Source: Candidatus Gracilibacteria bacterium
GTDB lineage: Bacteria > Patescibacteriota > Gracilibacteria > BD1-5 > UBA6164
Direction of reading: 5' to 3'
Assembly (NCBI GenBank): GCA_010119145.1
Contig: JAACSU010000007.1
Location: forward strand, 81,869 to 145,868
DNA: 64,000 nucleotides
The notes under the pieces were generated by a model. It ran no database searches, had not been told where the DNA came from, and saw only the letters and a program-made list of their open reading frames with translations. Positions 1 through 9,655 of the stretch are shown here, piece after piece. The position numbers and the translations under genes were made by a program. Position 1 is the stretch's first letter; each line of letters starts with the position of its first letter.

Positions 1-1
1 T

Positions 2-229
2 GATTATGACAATTTTCAATGAAATGATTTTCCAGTAGATTATAATGCCTATAACCAAGGTTTAAAATACGACATAGATTATAATAAATTTCAACCATAT
101 AGGTATGGAAATGACTATGTTCCAAGTTATTGAGACTATTGTTATAACTACCATGATACATGAAATAGAACTATATTTAGTAATTCAAGAGAATTCAGCA
201 TATATTCTAGATACAGATGTTCTCATTAG
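2..229 (+). CDS. C-terminal end of an unrecognised Tyr/Asn/Asp-rich protein (partial)
   Basis: This is an open frame entering from the left edge and ending at TAG, with 75 residues visible. It needs UGA=Gly at three positions. The piece is strikingly rich in Tyr, Asn and Asp, has two Cys (one near the C-terminal RYRCSH) and no membrane segment. The composition suggests an extracellular or surface protein, but I recognise no family. A strong hairpin terminator follows at once, so this is the last gene of its transcript. Confidence 0.6.
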
Positions 230-232
230 TAA

Positions 233-264
233 AAAAATATCCTAGATACTCTAGGATATTTTTT
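233..264 (+). terminator. Rho-independent terminator
   Basis: Arms of about 11 bp (AATATCCTAGA / TCTAGGATATT) around a 3-nt loop are followed by a T run. It lies just after the partial gene's stop codon. Confidence 0.85.
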
Positions 265-307
265 GTTTGTCTTTATAGTAAGAGTATTATTTCTCTATTT
301 TTGAGCT

Positions 308-823
308 ATGTATGGGATTATATTTTTTGTGATTATCGTTTCACTGGCCATTTCTGGATATTCTATGGCACCTTGGGTTCCAACAAGAAAAAAAGATATA
401 AAAAGAGTTACAGATATTGTGATACTACAAGATTGAGAGAAGTTTTTAGAAGTTTGAGCTTGAGATGCTCGTATATCAGCTGCTATTGCTCGTAAATATC
501 CTAACAACAGTATAGTCGGAATAGAAATGGCCTTTCCAATATACTTCATGGCCCTGATTAGAAAATACATAAGTGGACCAAAAAATATGAAACTCAAACT
601 CGCAAATGCCTTTAAAGAAGATTTTTGAAACTATCATGCTATATATGTATTTGGTATGCCAGATAAGATGCAGAAAAAAATAGTACCAAAATTTCTCAAA
701 GAAGCAAAATCTTGAGCAAAGCTGTATTCGTATGTCTTTTCTATTCCTGAAGAATGGAGAGAAAATACTATGAGCTATGGGGAAGAAAATGAAGCAAAAA
801 TACATGTTTTAGAAAAAATATAA
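308..823 (+). CDS. Membrane-anchored class I SAM-dependent methyltransferase
   Basis: The protein has 171 residues. An N-terminal hydrophobic helix (about residues 2-20) is followed by a Rossmann methyltransferase fold. Motif I reads FLEVGAGDARIS at about residues 50-61 with two of its glycines written TGA, and the acidic end of strand 2 (GIEM) follows. The fold predicts SAM-dependent transfer of a methyl group, with the active domain held at the inner face of the membrane; the substrate cannot be told. The ATG at 308 is the first in frame, with no clear ribosome binding site. The stop codon overlaps the next gene's ATG by one base, so the two are co-transcribed. Confidence 0.75.
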
Positions 824-1212
824 TGTGGATTCTCCGATTCCATCTCTTACAGACGAAGGACTATAATAAAATTCACCGTATTTGTAAAAAATATGGTTTT
901 ATTACGCGTATTCATTCACCTATTGTATTTACAAAAGCCTATATTAAATATATCACTCAAAAAATATCATGGAGGAGTTTAGGCAGAGAATTTTGAGTTG
1001 ATCATGCTGGACTTCATAAATTTTATGACTTTGTTGAAAAAAATAATCTTCAAAGTGAAATCTTTCACGTTTTTTTAGAGTCTCGTGCAGCTGTATATAT
1101 TGGGGGAAATCGAAGCTTCACTATTGAAGAACTAGACAACAGTCTCAAGATATATTCTTTGACCCAAAAAGAGTTTGAGAGTATACTACGTACACTTAAA
1201 AATAACTCATAA
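823..1212 (+). CDS. Hypothetical protein with a helix-turn-helix-like segment
   Basis: The protein has 129 residues, is basic and has no membrane segment. Residues about 50-75 (SWRSLGREFGVDHAGLHKFY) look like the helix-turn-helix of transposases and small DNA-binding proteins, but I do not recognise the family. It starts on the last base of the preceding methyltransferase gene and glmS begins 4 nt after it, so it belongs to the same operon. It could be a regulator or an adaptor; no function is assigned. Confidence 0.55.
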
Positions 1213-1216
1213 AACT

Positions 1217-3040
1217 ATGTGCTGAATATTTGCTTATACTGGGACAAAGGATTGTAGAGAGATGCTTGTAAACGGTTTAAAAATGCTTGAATATCGTGGC
1301 TATGATAGTGCAGGAATAGTCGCAATAAGTTCATCGAGTGATATATTTTTGGAAAAAGCTGTTTGAAGGGTCTCTGCTCTGGCCTCTAAAGTTGACGCAT
1401 CTAAGTCAGACACTAAAAAATATACAAGTTGAATCGCACACACTCGGTGGGCAACGCATGGTGGAGTGACCGTTGAAAACACTCATCCACATATATCTAC
1501 AAACAAGAGATTTTATGTTGTTCACAACTGAATTATTGAAAATTACAAAGAACTGAAGAAATCACTCAGTGAAACCTATAGTTTTTATTCTCAAACAGAT
1601 ACAGAGGTTATTGCTAAGCTGGTTGAGTCACTTTTTGATGGAAACCTAAAGTCTACGATGGAAAAAGTATCTAAAAAACTGGTAGGTGCGTATTCACTTG
1701 CAGTGATTGATTCAGAGAATCCGTGAACTATTGTGGGGATAAAACTTGGAAGTCCACTCATAGTTGGAAAGGGAACAGATTGAGTCTATATTTCAAGTGA
1801 TATAAATGCACTTTCAAGTTTAGCAGAGAGTTTTAGTATTCTGGAAGATAATGAAATGGTAGTCATTCAAGAATGAGAGTATTCAATATTTATGTCAGGT
1901 CACCTGGTAGAAAGAGCAGCAGAAGAAGTACAGGAAGGCCAAAAAATTGATGAGCTATGAGATTTTACGAGTTATACTGAAAAAGAAATTTTCGATATTC
2001 CAAGTGTTCTTGAAAATGTATGGAGCTGAAGAATCGATTTTACAAATATGTCGATTCATAATGAAACTCTGGAGGAACTCTCTGATTTAGATATTGAGAG
2101 AATATGTATAATTTCATCTGGTTCGAGTTATTATGCTGGTGATATCGGTTCATATTTTTTTAGAAAATTTTCTGGTATTTCTGCAAGTGCCGTTATATCC
2201 AGTGAGTTTTTGTCTGATGTATTTCTTCCAGACAGTAAAACACTTTATGTATTTCTTAGTCAATCAGGAGAAACAGCAGATGTAAGAGAATCTATGAAAA
2301 TCGTCAAAGCAAAATGATGTATGACCTTTGGAATAGTAAATGTAGTTGGTTCAACGATAGCTCGAATGGCAGACCTTGGGCTTTATTCTCATGCGGGAGT
2401 TGAAGTTGGAGTTGCCAGTACAAAAAATGTTATAGCACAAGTATGAGTGCTTCTTATGATGTCAATCAGCCTAGGTCTTAAAAAAGATTTACAAATATCT
2501 GAAGCAAGGGGAATAATTGCCGAGTTAGCAAGTCTTCCAGATAAAATATCGCAAACTCTTATGCAAGGTCCGCACATAAAAGAACTAGCTAAAAAATATT
2601 CATCGTTTAATGATATGTTTGTGCTTGGAAGAAACTATTTCTACCCAGTTGCTGGTGAAGCTTCACTTAAAATCAAAGAACTCTCCTACATTCACTCTGA
2701 GAGTTACTCAGCTTGAGAGCTGAAACACGGACCACTTGCACTGGTGAGTAAAGATTTTCCAACACTCGTATTTAATCCTATGGGAAAATTTTACGCAAAA
2801 ACTATTTCTAATATTCAAGAAGTTTCAGCAAGAAAAGGTCCAATACTTGGAATTATTTCCTCAAATGACACTCACAAGGAACTCTATTCAGATATGATTG
2901 AGCTTCCAGAAACTTCAGAGCTCCTTTCTGTATTTACAGGACTTGTATCAAGTTATCTCTTTGCACTTTATCTGGCTGAAGTTCTCGGTCGAGATGTAGA
3001 TAAACCAAGAAATCTCGCGAAAAGTGTAACGGTTGAATAA
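1217..3040 (+). CDS. glmS: Glutamine--fructose-6-phosphate aminotransferase (isomerizing)
   Basis: GlmS makes glucosamine-6-phosphate from fructose-6-phosphate and glutamine, the first step to UDP-GlcNAc and so to peptidoglycan. The protein has 607 residues, the usual length. It begins MCGIFAYTG with Cys2 as the glutaminase nucleophile; the Gly of MCGI is TGA. TRWATHG follows at about residues 76-82, its Arg written CGG. Two SIS sugar-isomerase domains follow (about 270-410 and 440-590), ending [13 protein letters not shown] as the family does. More than ten glycines are TGA. It is the third gene of a tight operon. I see no glmS ribozyme in the 4-nt gap upstream. Confidence 0.97.
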
Positions 3041-3070
3041 GTTTATATACATACATCAATTTAAATAATT

Positions 3071-3190
3071 ATGAAACAATATCTCATATATCTCTTACTT
3101 TGAATATCTCTTGCCGCAAATATTGCTTTTGCTTCAGAGTACTTCACACAAAAAATCGAACAAAAAGCAGAAATGATAGAATCACAGTAA
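3071..3190 (+). CDS. Short exported peptide, unknown function
   Basis: This is a 39-residue open frame that needs one UGA=Gly. The first 22 residues are a good signal peptide (MKQYLIYLLLGISLAANIAFA), leaving a mature peptide of about 17 charged residues with several Glu, Lys and Gln. It lies 30 nt after glmS and directly before a strong terminator, which supports it as the real last gene of that operon. No homology is recognisable at this length. Confidence 0.5.
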
Positions 3191-3221
3191 AAAAAGAAAG
3201 CCTAAATGGGCTTTCTTTTTT
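3191..3221 (+). terminator. Rho-independent terminator
   Basis: AAAGAAAGCC pairs with GGGCTTTCTTT around a 4-5 nt loop, with a T run. It closes the glmS operon. Confidence 0.9.
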
Positions 3222-3232
3222 ATGTATTTCAC

Positions 3233-3238
3233 TATAAT
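3233..3238 (+). promoter_or_regulatory. -10 box of the ABC-F gene
   Basis: A perfect TATAAT lies about 22 nt before the ATG, right after the upstream terminator. The -35 region would fall inside the terminator and is poor. Confidence 0.45.
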
Positions 3239-3259
3239 AGCCCTGATTTTATATGTTAA

Positions 3260-4726
3260 ATGTGTGAGACTATGGCTACAAATAATGAAACAGTAATCAG
3301 CTTTAAGGATGTTGATTTTCACTACGATTTTAGAAAACCTATTTTAGAAGATGTGAGTTTCAACGTTCGTAAGGGATCAAAGATTACTATTATGGGACAA
3401 AATGGTGCTGGAAAGAGTACTATATTTAAGCTTATCAATGGCTCTCTGGATAAAAAAACTTGAGTTATCAATACTGGAAAAGATGCTACTATAGCAACAT
3501 GATATCAAGTCGTATTAGCAGAAGACAAAGACCTAACAGTTCAAGAATTTTTTCGTAAATATTTTAATGATGATTCAGTCTTCAATATAGATAAGCAAAT
3601 ATCAGAAATTTTACAGGTAGTAAATCTTAAGGCTCCACTTGATAAAAAAATCCAAGCTTTTTCATGAGGACAACAAGCACGTCTACTATTAGCTGCAGCA
3701 CTTATTCAAAATCCTGACATTTTACTGCTTGATGAACCAACGAATAATCTTGATGCAGAATGAATCTGGCACCTCACTACATTTTTACAAGAATATAAAA
3801 AGACAGTTTTGGTTATTTCTCATGATGCTGAATTTCTTAATAGTTTTACAGATGGAGTATTATATCTTGATGTTCATACAAAAGTTGTAGAGCAGTATGT
3901 AGGGGATTACCATGATGTAGTAGAACAAATTAAAAGAAAAATTGAGAAGGATAATATGGCGAATGCGAGACTTCAAAAAGAAGCACAAGCAAAAAAGGAT
4001 CAAGCAAATGTCTTTGCACATAAAGGATGAAAACTCCGAGCTGTTGCAAAAAAAATGAAAGAAGCTGCAGCTGAGATGGAGGATGAGATGGTAGATAATA
4101 GAAAAGAAGATAAGGCAATCAAAGATTTCAAAATTCCACTTCAAGATGATATCTGAGGAGTTCTTCTGAAAATAAATTCTGTTCATATTATAGAAAACGA
4201 CGAAGTCGTAGTTCGTGAAGAAAATGTTGAACTCCGAAAAGCTGATCATCTCTTATTAGCTGGTCCAAACGGAATAGGAAAGTCTACGTTACTTGAAAAA
4301 ATTGTAAATGGGGCAGAAGATTGAGTTGAACTTGCGCACTGAGTAAGAATTGGATATTACAGACAAGATTTCTCAAACCTTGATTTTAATCAAACAGTGT
4401 ATGATTGTCTCATAGAAGCAGCTGAAGAGATGACAGAACAAGACCTGAGATCAAAAGCAGCAGGATTTCTTATAAATGGGGAAATAATGAAAACTGAAAT
4501 TTGAAATTTATCTGAAGGTCAAAAATGACTTGTAGCATTTTGTAGACTCGTATTTTTGAAGCCTTGAATACTTATATTAGATGAACCAACAAACCATATT
4601 AATTTTAGACATATCCCAGTTATAGCAAAAGCTCTTGATGCTTTTGAAGGTGGTATGATACTTGTATCCCACGTGGATGAGTTTGTATGGCAAATACGTA
4701 TAGATCAATATTTAGATTTAAAATAG
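3260..4726 (+). CDS. ABC-F family ATPase (translation factor type)
   Basis: This 488-residue soluble protein has two nucleotide-binding domains and no membrane segments, as in ABC-F proteins that bind the ribosome and act on stalled translation or give antibiotic resistance. Domain 1 has Walker [10 protein letters not shown] (about 46), signature SGGQQ (about 134, first Gly TGA) and Walker [12 protein letters not shown] (about 154). A charged linker rich in Lys/Glu (about 215-280) precedes domain 2 with GPNGIGKST (about 334), LSEGQ (about 417) and LILDEPTNH (about 438). A second in-frame ATG at 3272 could be the true start. It is probably transcribed alone. The exact subfamily cannot be told. 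Confidence 0.93.
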
Positions 4727-4820
4727 TAAGACATACATATCTCATACAGTGAGCATATATACTACCATTTGTGAAAGTGTTTATAGAGAACTTTCTCTTT
4801 ATTTAAATAATATAATTATT

Positions 4821-5444
4821 ATGAAAAATGTTATTGGACTCCTAGTACTTAGTACTCTTGTACTTGCATCATGTGCAGATTCTGCAGTGAATGAAAACCC
4901 AGATGTTACCGTAACTCCTAGTACTGAAGTTACTGACACTATGGATAATACAGATATGGGAATGGATAATCAAAATATGGACAATATGGATGAAGATGGT
5001 GTTATGGTTGGAGGAGCAATGATGGTTCCATCGCTTGATATCGTAGATAACGCTATGAACGCTGATAATGTAACTACTCTTGTTGCTGCTGTATCAGCTG
5101 CATGACTTGTAGATACACTTAAGTCAGAAGGACCATTTACAGTATTTGCTCCTACTAACATGGCTTTTGATGATCTTCCAGAAGGTACAGTAGATACTCT
5201 ACTCCTTCCAGAAAATAAAGATATGTTAACTAATATTCTTACATATCATGTTGTTCCTGGTTCATACACTTCTGCTGATTTAGAAGATGGTATGATGCTT
5301 ACTACTGTTCAAGGCGAAGAACTTGAAATTACGTACGTAGATAACGTATGGTATGTAAACGGTGTTGAGATTCAAACTGCTGATGTTATCTCTTCTAATG
5401 GAGTAACATTCGTAATAGATTCAGTACTTATGCCTTCTGCATAA
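4821..5444 (+). CDS. Fasciclin (FAS1) domain lipoprotein
   Basis: The protein has 207 residues. A signal peptide with lipobox LASC places a lipidated Cys at about residue 16, so it is anchored outside the membrane. A low-complexity Asp/Asn/Met-rich spacer (about 30-65) is followed by one FAS1 domain (about 75-207) with the family's FTVFAPTNMAF motif and the YHVVPG motif. FAS1 domains are adhesive, so a role in attaching to a host cell or partner is plausible but inferred. One glycine is TGA. It stands alone between its own 5' region and a terminator. Confidence 0.9.
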
Positions 5445-5460
5445 TATCTTGAATTATCAT

Positions 5461-5498
5461 TATGAAAAAAGATATACTTAGGTATATCTTTTTTCATA
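5461..5498 (+). terminator. Rho-independent terminator with a long perfect stem
   Basis: About 17 bp of perfect dyad (GAAAAAAGATATAC / GTATATCTTTTTTC) surround TTAG. It works on either strand and follows the fasciclin gene. Confidence 0.85.
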
Positions 5499-5521
5499 AT
5501 TTATTTATTAATAATTAATGT

Positions 5522-6301
5522 ATGGGAACAGCACTAATCACGTGAGCTTCTAGTGGAATTGGGAAAGATCTGGCTTATATTCACGCTGAAAATCTTTGAA
5601 ACCTTGTTTTAGTAGCGAGAAGTAATGATGATTTACAAGAAGTAAAAAAAGATATTGAATCCAAGTATTCAGTTTCGGTTTTAGTACTTGCATACGATCT
5701 TACAGAAACTCATGCAGCTAAAGAAATCTATGATACAATTAAATCAGAAAAGATAGAAATTGAGTACCTTATTAACAATGCGTGATTTGGTGGAGTTGGG
5801 AAATTTTATGAGAGAGAATGGAGCCAAGATAAGAATATGATATTACTTAATATATTAGCTTTAACAGAACTGACTCGGCTCTTTCTCCCAGATTTTGTAG
5901 CAAAGAATTCTGGAAGAATTATGAATACTTCATCAACTGCAAGTCTGTTAGCTGGACCAAACCAAGCTGTATATTTTGCGAGTAAAGCATTTGTCACTTC
6001 ATTTTCAAATGCTATAAATGAAGAATTATATGATAAAAATGTTACAGTAACAGCACTTTTACCATGAGCTACAGATACAGGATTTTGAAGTCGTTCTGGA
6101 ATGGATAGAACAAAAATGTTTCAAAATACTGCAAGCTCGAGGGAGGTTGCTGAGACTGGGTATGAAGCTATGATGCAAGGAAAAAGAAATGTTTTAGCAG
6201 GAGTAGGATTTGCCTGAAAAATACTTATGTATCTCATCCCCTTTATTCCAAAATCTCTTCTGCTTTCACAAATTAGAAAAGCTCAAGAAACAAATACATA
6301 A
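5522..6301 (+). CDS. Short-chain dehydrogenase/reductase
   Basis: The protein has 259 residues with the classical SDR layout. The cofactor motif TGASSGIG (residues 7-14) has its first Gly as TGA; NNAG lies at about 83, the catalytic Ser in NTSSTAS at about 137 and the YxxxK motif YFASK at about 150. The C-terminus carries a hydrophobic stretch (GKILMYLIPFIPKSLLL) that may bind the membrane, as in SDRs acting on lipids. It is an NAD(P)-dependent oxidoreductase of unknown substrate. It is flanked by terminators on both sides, so it is a single-gene transcript. Confidence 0.93.
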
Positions 6302-6312
6302 AAAATAAATTC

Positions 6313-6344
6313 AAAAAAACACTTCAATATGAAGTGTTTTTTTC
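6313..6344 (+). terminator. Rho-independent terminator
   Basis: AAAAACACTTCA pairs with GAAGTGTTTTT around ATAT. It ends the SDR gene and may also stop reverse transcripts from the tRNA cluster. Confidence 0.85.
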
Positions 6345-6358
6345 AAAAGTTTTAATGG

Positions 6359-6432
6359 TCGGGAACGCGAGACTCGAACTCACAACCCCACGCTCCCAAA
6401 GCGTGTGCGCTAGCCAATTGCGCCAGTTCCCG
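6359..6432 (-). tRNA. tRNA-Pro (anticodon TGG)
   Basis: Read on the reverse strand this folds as a full cloverleaf with acceptor CGGGAAC/GTTCCCG and anticodon stem CACGC/GCGTG around loop TTTGGGA. The discriminator is A and the 3' CCA is encoded (6356-6358). Confidence 0.96.
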
Positions 6433-6462
6433 AGGCTATAAATCCCTTTGTTTATTTTATGG

Positions 6463-6536
6463 TGGGTATAGATAGATTTGAACTATCGACCTCACGATTA
6501 TCAGTCGTGCGCTCTAACCAGCTGAGCTATACACCC
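6463..6536 (-). tRNA. tRNA-Ile (anticodon GAT)
   Basis: The acceptor GGGTGTA/TATACCC has one G-T pair. Anticodon stem CACGA/TCGTG holds the loop CTGATAA. The CCA is encoded at 6460-6462. It is the middle gene of a reverse-strand tRNA cluster. Confidence 0.96.
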
Positions 6537-6543
6537 GTATAAT

Positions 6544-6610
6544 AAAAGACTTAGGTGTTAGAATTTATTTCAGATGTTTGGCATCTCTAATCCTAAATCC
6601 TAAGTCTTTT
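6544..6610. repeat. Long inverted repeat between tRNA-Ile and tRNA-Gly
   Basis: Twelve perfectly paired bases (AAAAGACTTAGG / CCTAAGTCTTTT) enclose further pairing (TTAGA/TCTAA and AGATG/CATCT). The result is one long branched hairpin of 67 nt filling most of the gap between two tRNA genes. It could be a processing signal or a terminator. Confidence 0.75.
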
Positions 6611-6626
6611 GTGTTTTTAATAATGG

Positions 6627-6700
6627 AGCGGGTGATGAGACTCGAACTCACAACCCTCTGCTTGGAAGGCAGATGCTCTAGCCAATTGAGCTACACCCGC
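6627..6700 (-). tRNA. tRNA-Gly (anticodon TCC)
   Basis: The acceptor is GCGGGTG/CACCCGC, with anticodon stem TCTGC/GCAGA around CTTCCAA and encoded CCA at 6624-6626. The TCC anticodon reads GGA/GGG. This is not the TCA tRNA that would decode UGA as glycine, which must lie elsewhere in the genome. Confidence 0.96.
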
Positions 6701-6777
6701 ATAACTATTAAAAGCTTGGGTATTGTATAAAAAATCTCTCCTCTGTCAAAATTTTTTATTCCTTTTTTATTATTTTC

Positions 6778-7020
6778 CTATTCTTTTAAATCAATGCTCC
6801 CAGTTTGTATAATGTTTCCATTTACTCGAAAGAATATATTTTTGGGTGAATCCTTAATTCTTATGCTGCTTTTACTGGTTGAAATATCTATATAAACAGG
6901 TATTTGTTCATAGTTTCTTTCTTGTATTGCAAGTTGCCTCACAGCAAATACGTATCCCAAAAAAAATGATAGTATTATCAACATACTTGAAGCAAGTAAT
7001 TTTATTGTTTCCGTTTTCAT
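6778..7020 (-). CDS. Small single-pass membrane protein, unknown
   Basis: The protein has 80 residues with one N-terminal membrane helix (about 7-27, LLASSMLIILSFFLGYVFAV), then an exposed domain of about 50 residues with no recognised family and no Cys. The ATG sits inside the last codons of folD: in a standard-code organism this would be an ATGA stop/start overlap, but here that TGA is glycine and folD runs on. Translational coupling to folD is likely. Confidence 0.6.
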   Translation of the reverse strand: MKTETIKLLASSMLIILSFFLGYVFAVRQLAIQERNYEQIPVYIDISTSKSSIRIKDSPKNIFFRVNGNIIQTGSIDLKE

Positions 7021-7850
7021 AGTGATTTTTGATGAGCAATATAACATTGTTCTATAAGCATGGCAACGGTCATTGGCCCTACTCAACCAGGTACAGGAGT
7101 GATGAGATTTCATTGTTTCAGTATAGTATCGTATGTTGCGTCTCATTGCAGTTTTCAATCTATAATACTAAAACCTACATCTATTACGACAGTATTACTT
7201 CCTATCATCGATTCCGTAAGTATATGAGCTTGTCCTGTAGCTAATATTACTATATCAGCATCTTTTGTATACATTGTAAAATCGGGAGTCTGAGAATTGC
7301 AGCTCACAACAGTTGCTCATGCGTTTATACATAAAAGAGCCATTGGTTTTCACACAATATTACTTCTGCCCAGTATCACTACTTTTTTTCATGCAAGCGT
7401 GATATCATACTCATTGAGAAGTCTCAGAATTCATTTTGGAGTGCAAGGAATAAATCAGCTCTCATCTCAAAGCATAAGTTTTCATTGATTGAGTGGGTGA
7501 AATCAATCTATATCTTTACTGGGATCAATGGCTTGAAAAATTTTATGTGTATCAATATGTTGAGGAAGAGGGAGTTGCACGATATACCCAGATACAGAAT
7601 TATCCTTGTTAATTTCTTTTATGTGATCTAAAAGTGATGACTCAGATATATCAGCTGGATAATGAAAGAGGGTAAACTCCATTCAAATTTGCTCAGCAAA
7701 TTTACGTTTCTGTTTTATATACCTCAAACTCGGTGAAGCTGAATCTCATACTAAAATAGCTCACAAACATGGCTTTGTTGGTGAATCCTGTATTTTTATT
7801 TTAAGCTCATCGTATATAGTTTGAGCTATTTTTTTTCCATCAATTTTCAT
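7002..7850 (-). CDS. folD: Methylenetetrahydrofolate dehydrogenase / cyclohydrolase
   Basis: FolD oxidises 5,10-methylene-THF to 10-formyl-THF with NADP, feeding purine synthesis and initiator formyl-Met. The protein has 282 residues, the usual size. YIKQK near residue 45 carries the catalytic Lys; GYIVQLPLPQH (about 95) is the folate-binding loop; FHPLNQ, the GRSNIVGKP dinucleotide motif (about 165) and TPVPGGVGPMT (about 258) follow. The first two Gly of GGVGP are GGT and TGA. Five extra C-terminal residues (GKRKQ) exist only because UGA is not a stop. The ATG at 7850 has no Shine-Dalgarno motif. Confidence 0.96.
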
Positions 7851-7945
7851 CGGCTCGTGTATCAAGAGTAGTATCACAAGATTAGACAAGTTTCTCTACA
7901 TTGCAAATTTAATGTAGTGATATATACTGGAGTAAATAAGTATTA

Positions 7946-8956
7946 ATGAAAATATCTATGCATCGCAAACTCTACGCATTTCTCATCCTGATTTGAACCA
8001 TTTGAGCTCTAGTGCTGTTTTATCTCTATTTTTTTGTATTTTATACTTCTCAGCTGAGTTTTAATTCAAATATTTGAGAATACAAAGTTACTTTATATTC
8101 ACCATCACTTGCTCAAAAAAAAGAGCAACTTTGTCCTCAGTCACTATGTATTATAAATGATGTATCTCCTTTTGAATACAATATTAGTATTTCGAAAGAC
8201 GGATATGAAACTAAGAACTTAAATATAGTTGTCTGAGCTCGACAAAATCAGGAGATACTCATCGAGCTTCAAAAAAAAGCAGTTCTTGAAGAGGTCCTCG
8301 ATATGAAAGCACTAGAAACTCCACAAGAAAAAATACAAAGACTGAGAGATAACAATCTTTCATTTGCGAGATTTCAAATAAATACTGAAAGTGAGATACG
8401 ATTCACAGAAGAATCAAACACTCTTAAAATGTTATATATAACTTGAAGTTCTAAGCGAGAAATACAAAGTTTTCCTAAAATTTCAGCTGATAGTATAGAT
8501 GCTTCTCTTATTGGAACAACACAAAATATATTTCTGAGTCTTTGAAATACTTCATATATCTTTGAAACGAGACAAGCAAGAGTTACAAAACTTCCATTTG
8601 AAATAAAAGTTAGATATATTAAACCTGATAAAAATACTTGAACATATCTTATAGTAACTGAAAATGGGACATTTCATTACAATGCTATAAACAATACATC
8701 TAATTTTGAATATTTATTTCGAGATTTTGTATATATAAATAAGTGAACTATTGGAGTTATTTATAAAGATGAAATACAAAAAAAATCTAACTTCTGACTT
8801 GAGCAAAAATGAAACCTCATTGTTCTCTATAATCCTGACAGCAAGGAGCGAAAAGTAATTTTAGAAACTTTGCTTCCTATAACTCACATCCAAAATGTAG
8901 ATGACAAGGTTATATTCACTGCAGGCAACAAAGATTTTGAACTGCTTAATTATTAA
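7946..8956 (+). CDS. Membrane-anchored PEGA-like domain protein
   Basis: The protein has 336 residues. One N-terminal membrane helix (about residues 9-30) is followed by an exposed region. Residues about 45-95 look like a PEGA surface-layer domain (GEYKVTLYSPS ... SPFEYNISISKDGYETKN). The rest is beta-rich and repetitive in pattern, like a propeller or several small beta domains, with no catalytic motif. Such proteins are common surface components in Patescibacteria. It is divergent from folD and convergent with ssb, so it is its own transcript. Confidence 0.65.
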
Positions 8957-8969
8957 TAAACTCGTAAGT

Positions 8970-9002
8970 AAAAAGACTCTCCAAATTTGGAGAGTCTTTT
9001 TT
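8970..9002. terminator. Bidirectional terminator
   Basis: AAAAAGACTCTCCAAA pairs with TTTGGAGAGTCTTTTT. It is shared by the PEGA-like gene on the forward strand and ssb on the reverse strand. Confidence 0.9.
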
Positions 9003-9010
9003 ATATTTTT

Positions 9011-9481
9011 TTAAAATGGGAGATCTTCTACTGATATTTCTTCTTCTTGTTTTGGAGTAGATTTTTTCACGGCAGGAGTATCATTTGCTGGATATTTACT
9101 GGAAGAATCATTTTGATTATATCCTCCACTGTTTCCACCTCCAGAATCATTTCCGTTTCCATCGAGCATTATCATATTTTCTCCTATGATTTCTGTTCTG
9201 TATCTTTTTGAACCATCTTGAGCTTCCCAGCTTCGAGTTTGCATTCTCCCTTCTATATATACCTTTTTTCCTTTTTGGAGGTATTGAGAAGCTATTTCTG
9301 CGAGCTTAGCCCAGAGAACGACGTTATGAAATTCTGCTTGTTCTTGTTTCATCCCTTGTCCGTCAGTCCAGTTTCGGTTGGTAGCTATAGAAAGAGTCGT
9401 AACGCTTTGTCCGTTTGGAGTCTGTCTGAGCTCAATATCTTGAGTAATTCGTCCGATGATTTGTACTTTATTTAAGTCCAT
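9011..9481 (-). CDS. ssb: Single-stranded DNA-binding protein
   Basis: The protein has 156 residues. An OB fold (about 1-105, DLNKVQIIGRITQDIELR ... EFHNVVLW) is followed by a flexible Gly/Asn/Ser-rich linker and the acidic tip EEISVEDLPF that docks repair and replication enzymes. It binds single-stranded DNA as a tetramer. I placed the start at the Met before DLNK, which gives the family N-terminus. Despite many glycines it uses no TGA codon, unlike neighbouring genes. It is divergent from ruvB across a short AT-rich gap. Confidence 0.97.
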   Translation of the reverse strand: MDLNKVQIIGRITQDIELRQTPNGQSVTTLSIATNRNWTDGQGMKQEQAEFHNVVLWAKLAEIASQYLQKGKKVYIEGRMQTRSWEAQDGSKRYRTEIIGENMIMLDGNGNDSGGGNSGGYNQNDSSSKYPANDTPAVKKSTPKQEEEISVEDLPF

Positions 9482-9655
9482 ATGTGTGTAATAAGCTAGT
9501 AAAAAAATGTATATATATCTCAAAATAGAACTATACAAAAATTAGTATATACACACTATACTCAAAATGCAAATTTTTTATTTTATTTAATTGTATTATT
9601 TTTGCTTTTCTCTACAATAAAGACTGTATATTACACCCTTTTACAGAAATATTTC

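Noticed and set aside
217-805. Reverse and +1 open frames over the first methyltransferase
   Set aside because: They lack family features, while the frame with UGA=Gly gives a full methyltransferase.
823-1212. Transposase
   Set aside because: Only a helix-turn-helix-like segment is seen; there is no DDE motif and no terminal inverted repeats.
6627-6700. tRNA-Gly as the UGA-decoding tRNA
   Set aside because: Its anticodon is TCC, which reads GGA/GGG and not UGA.
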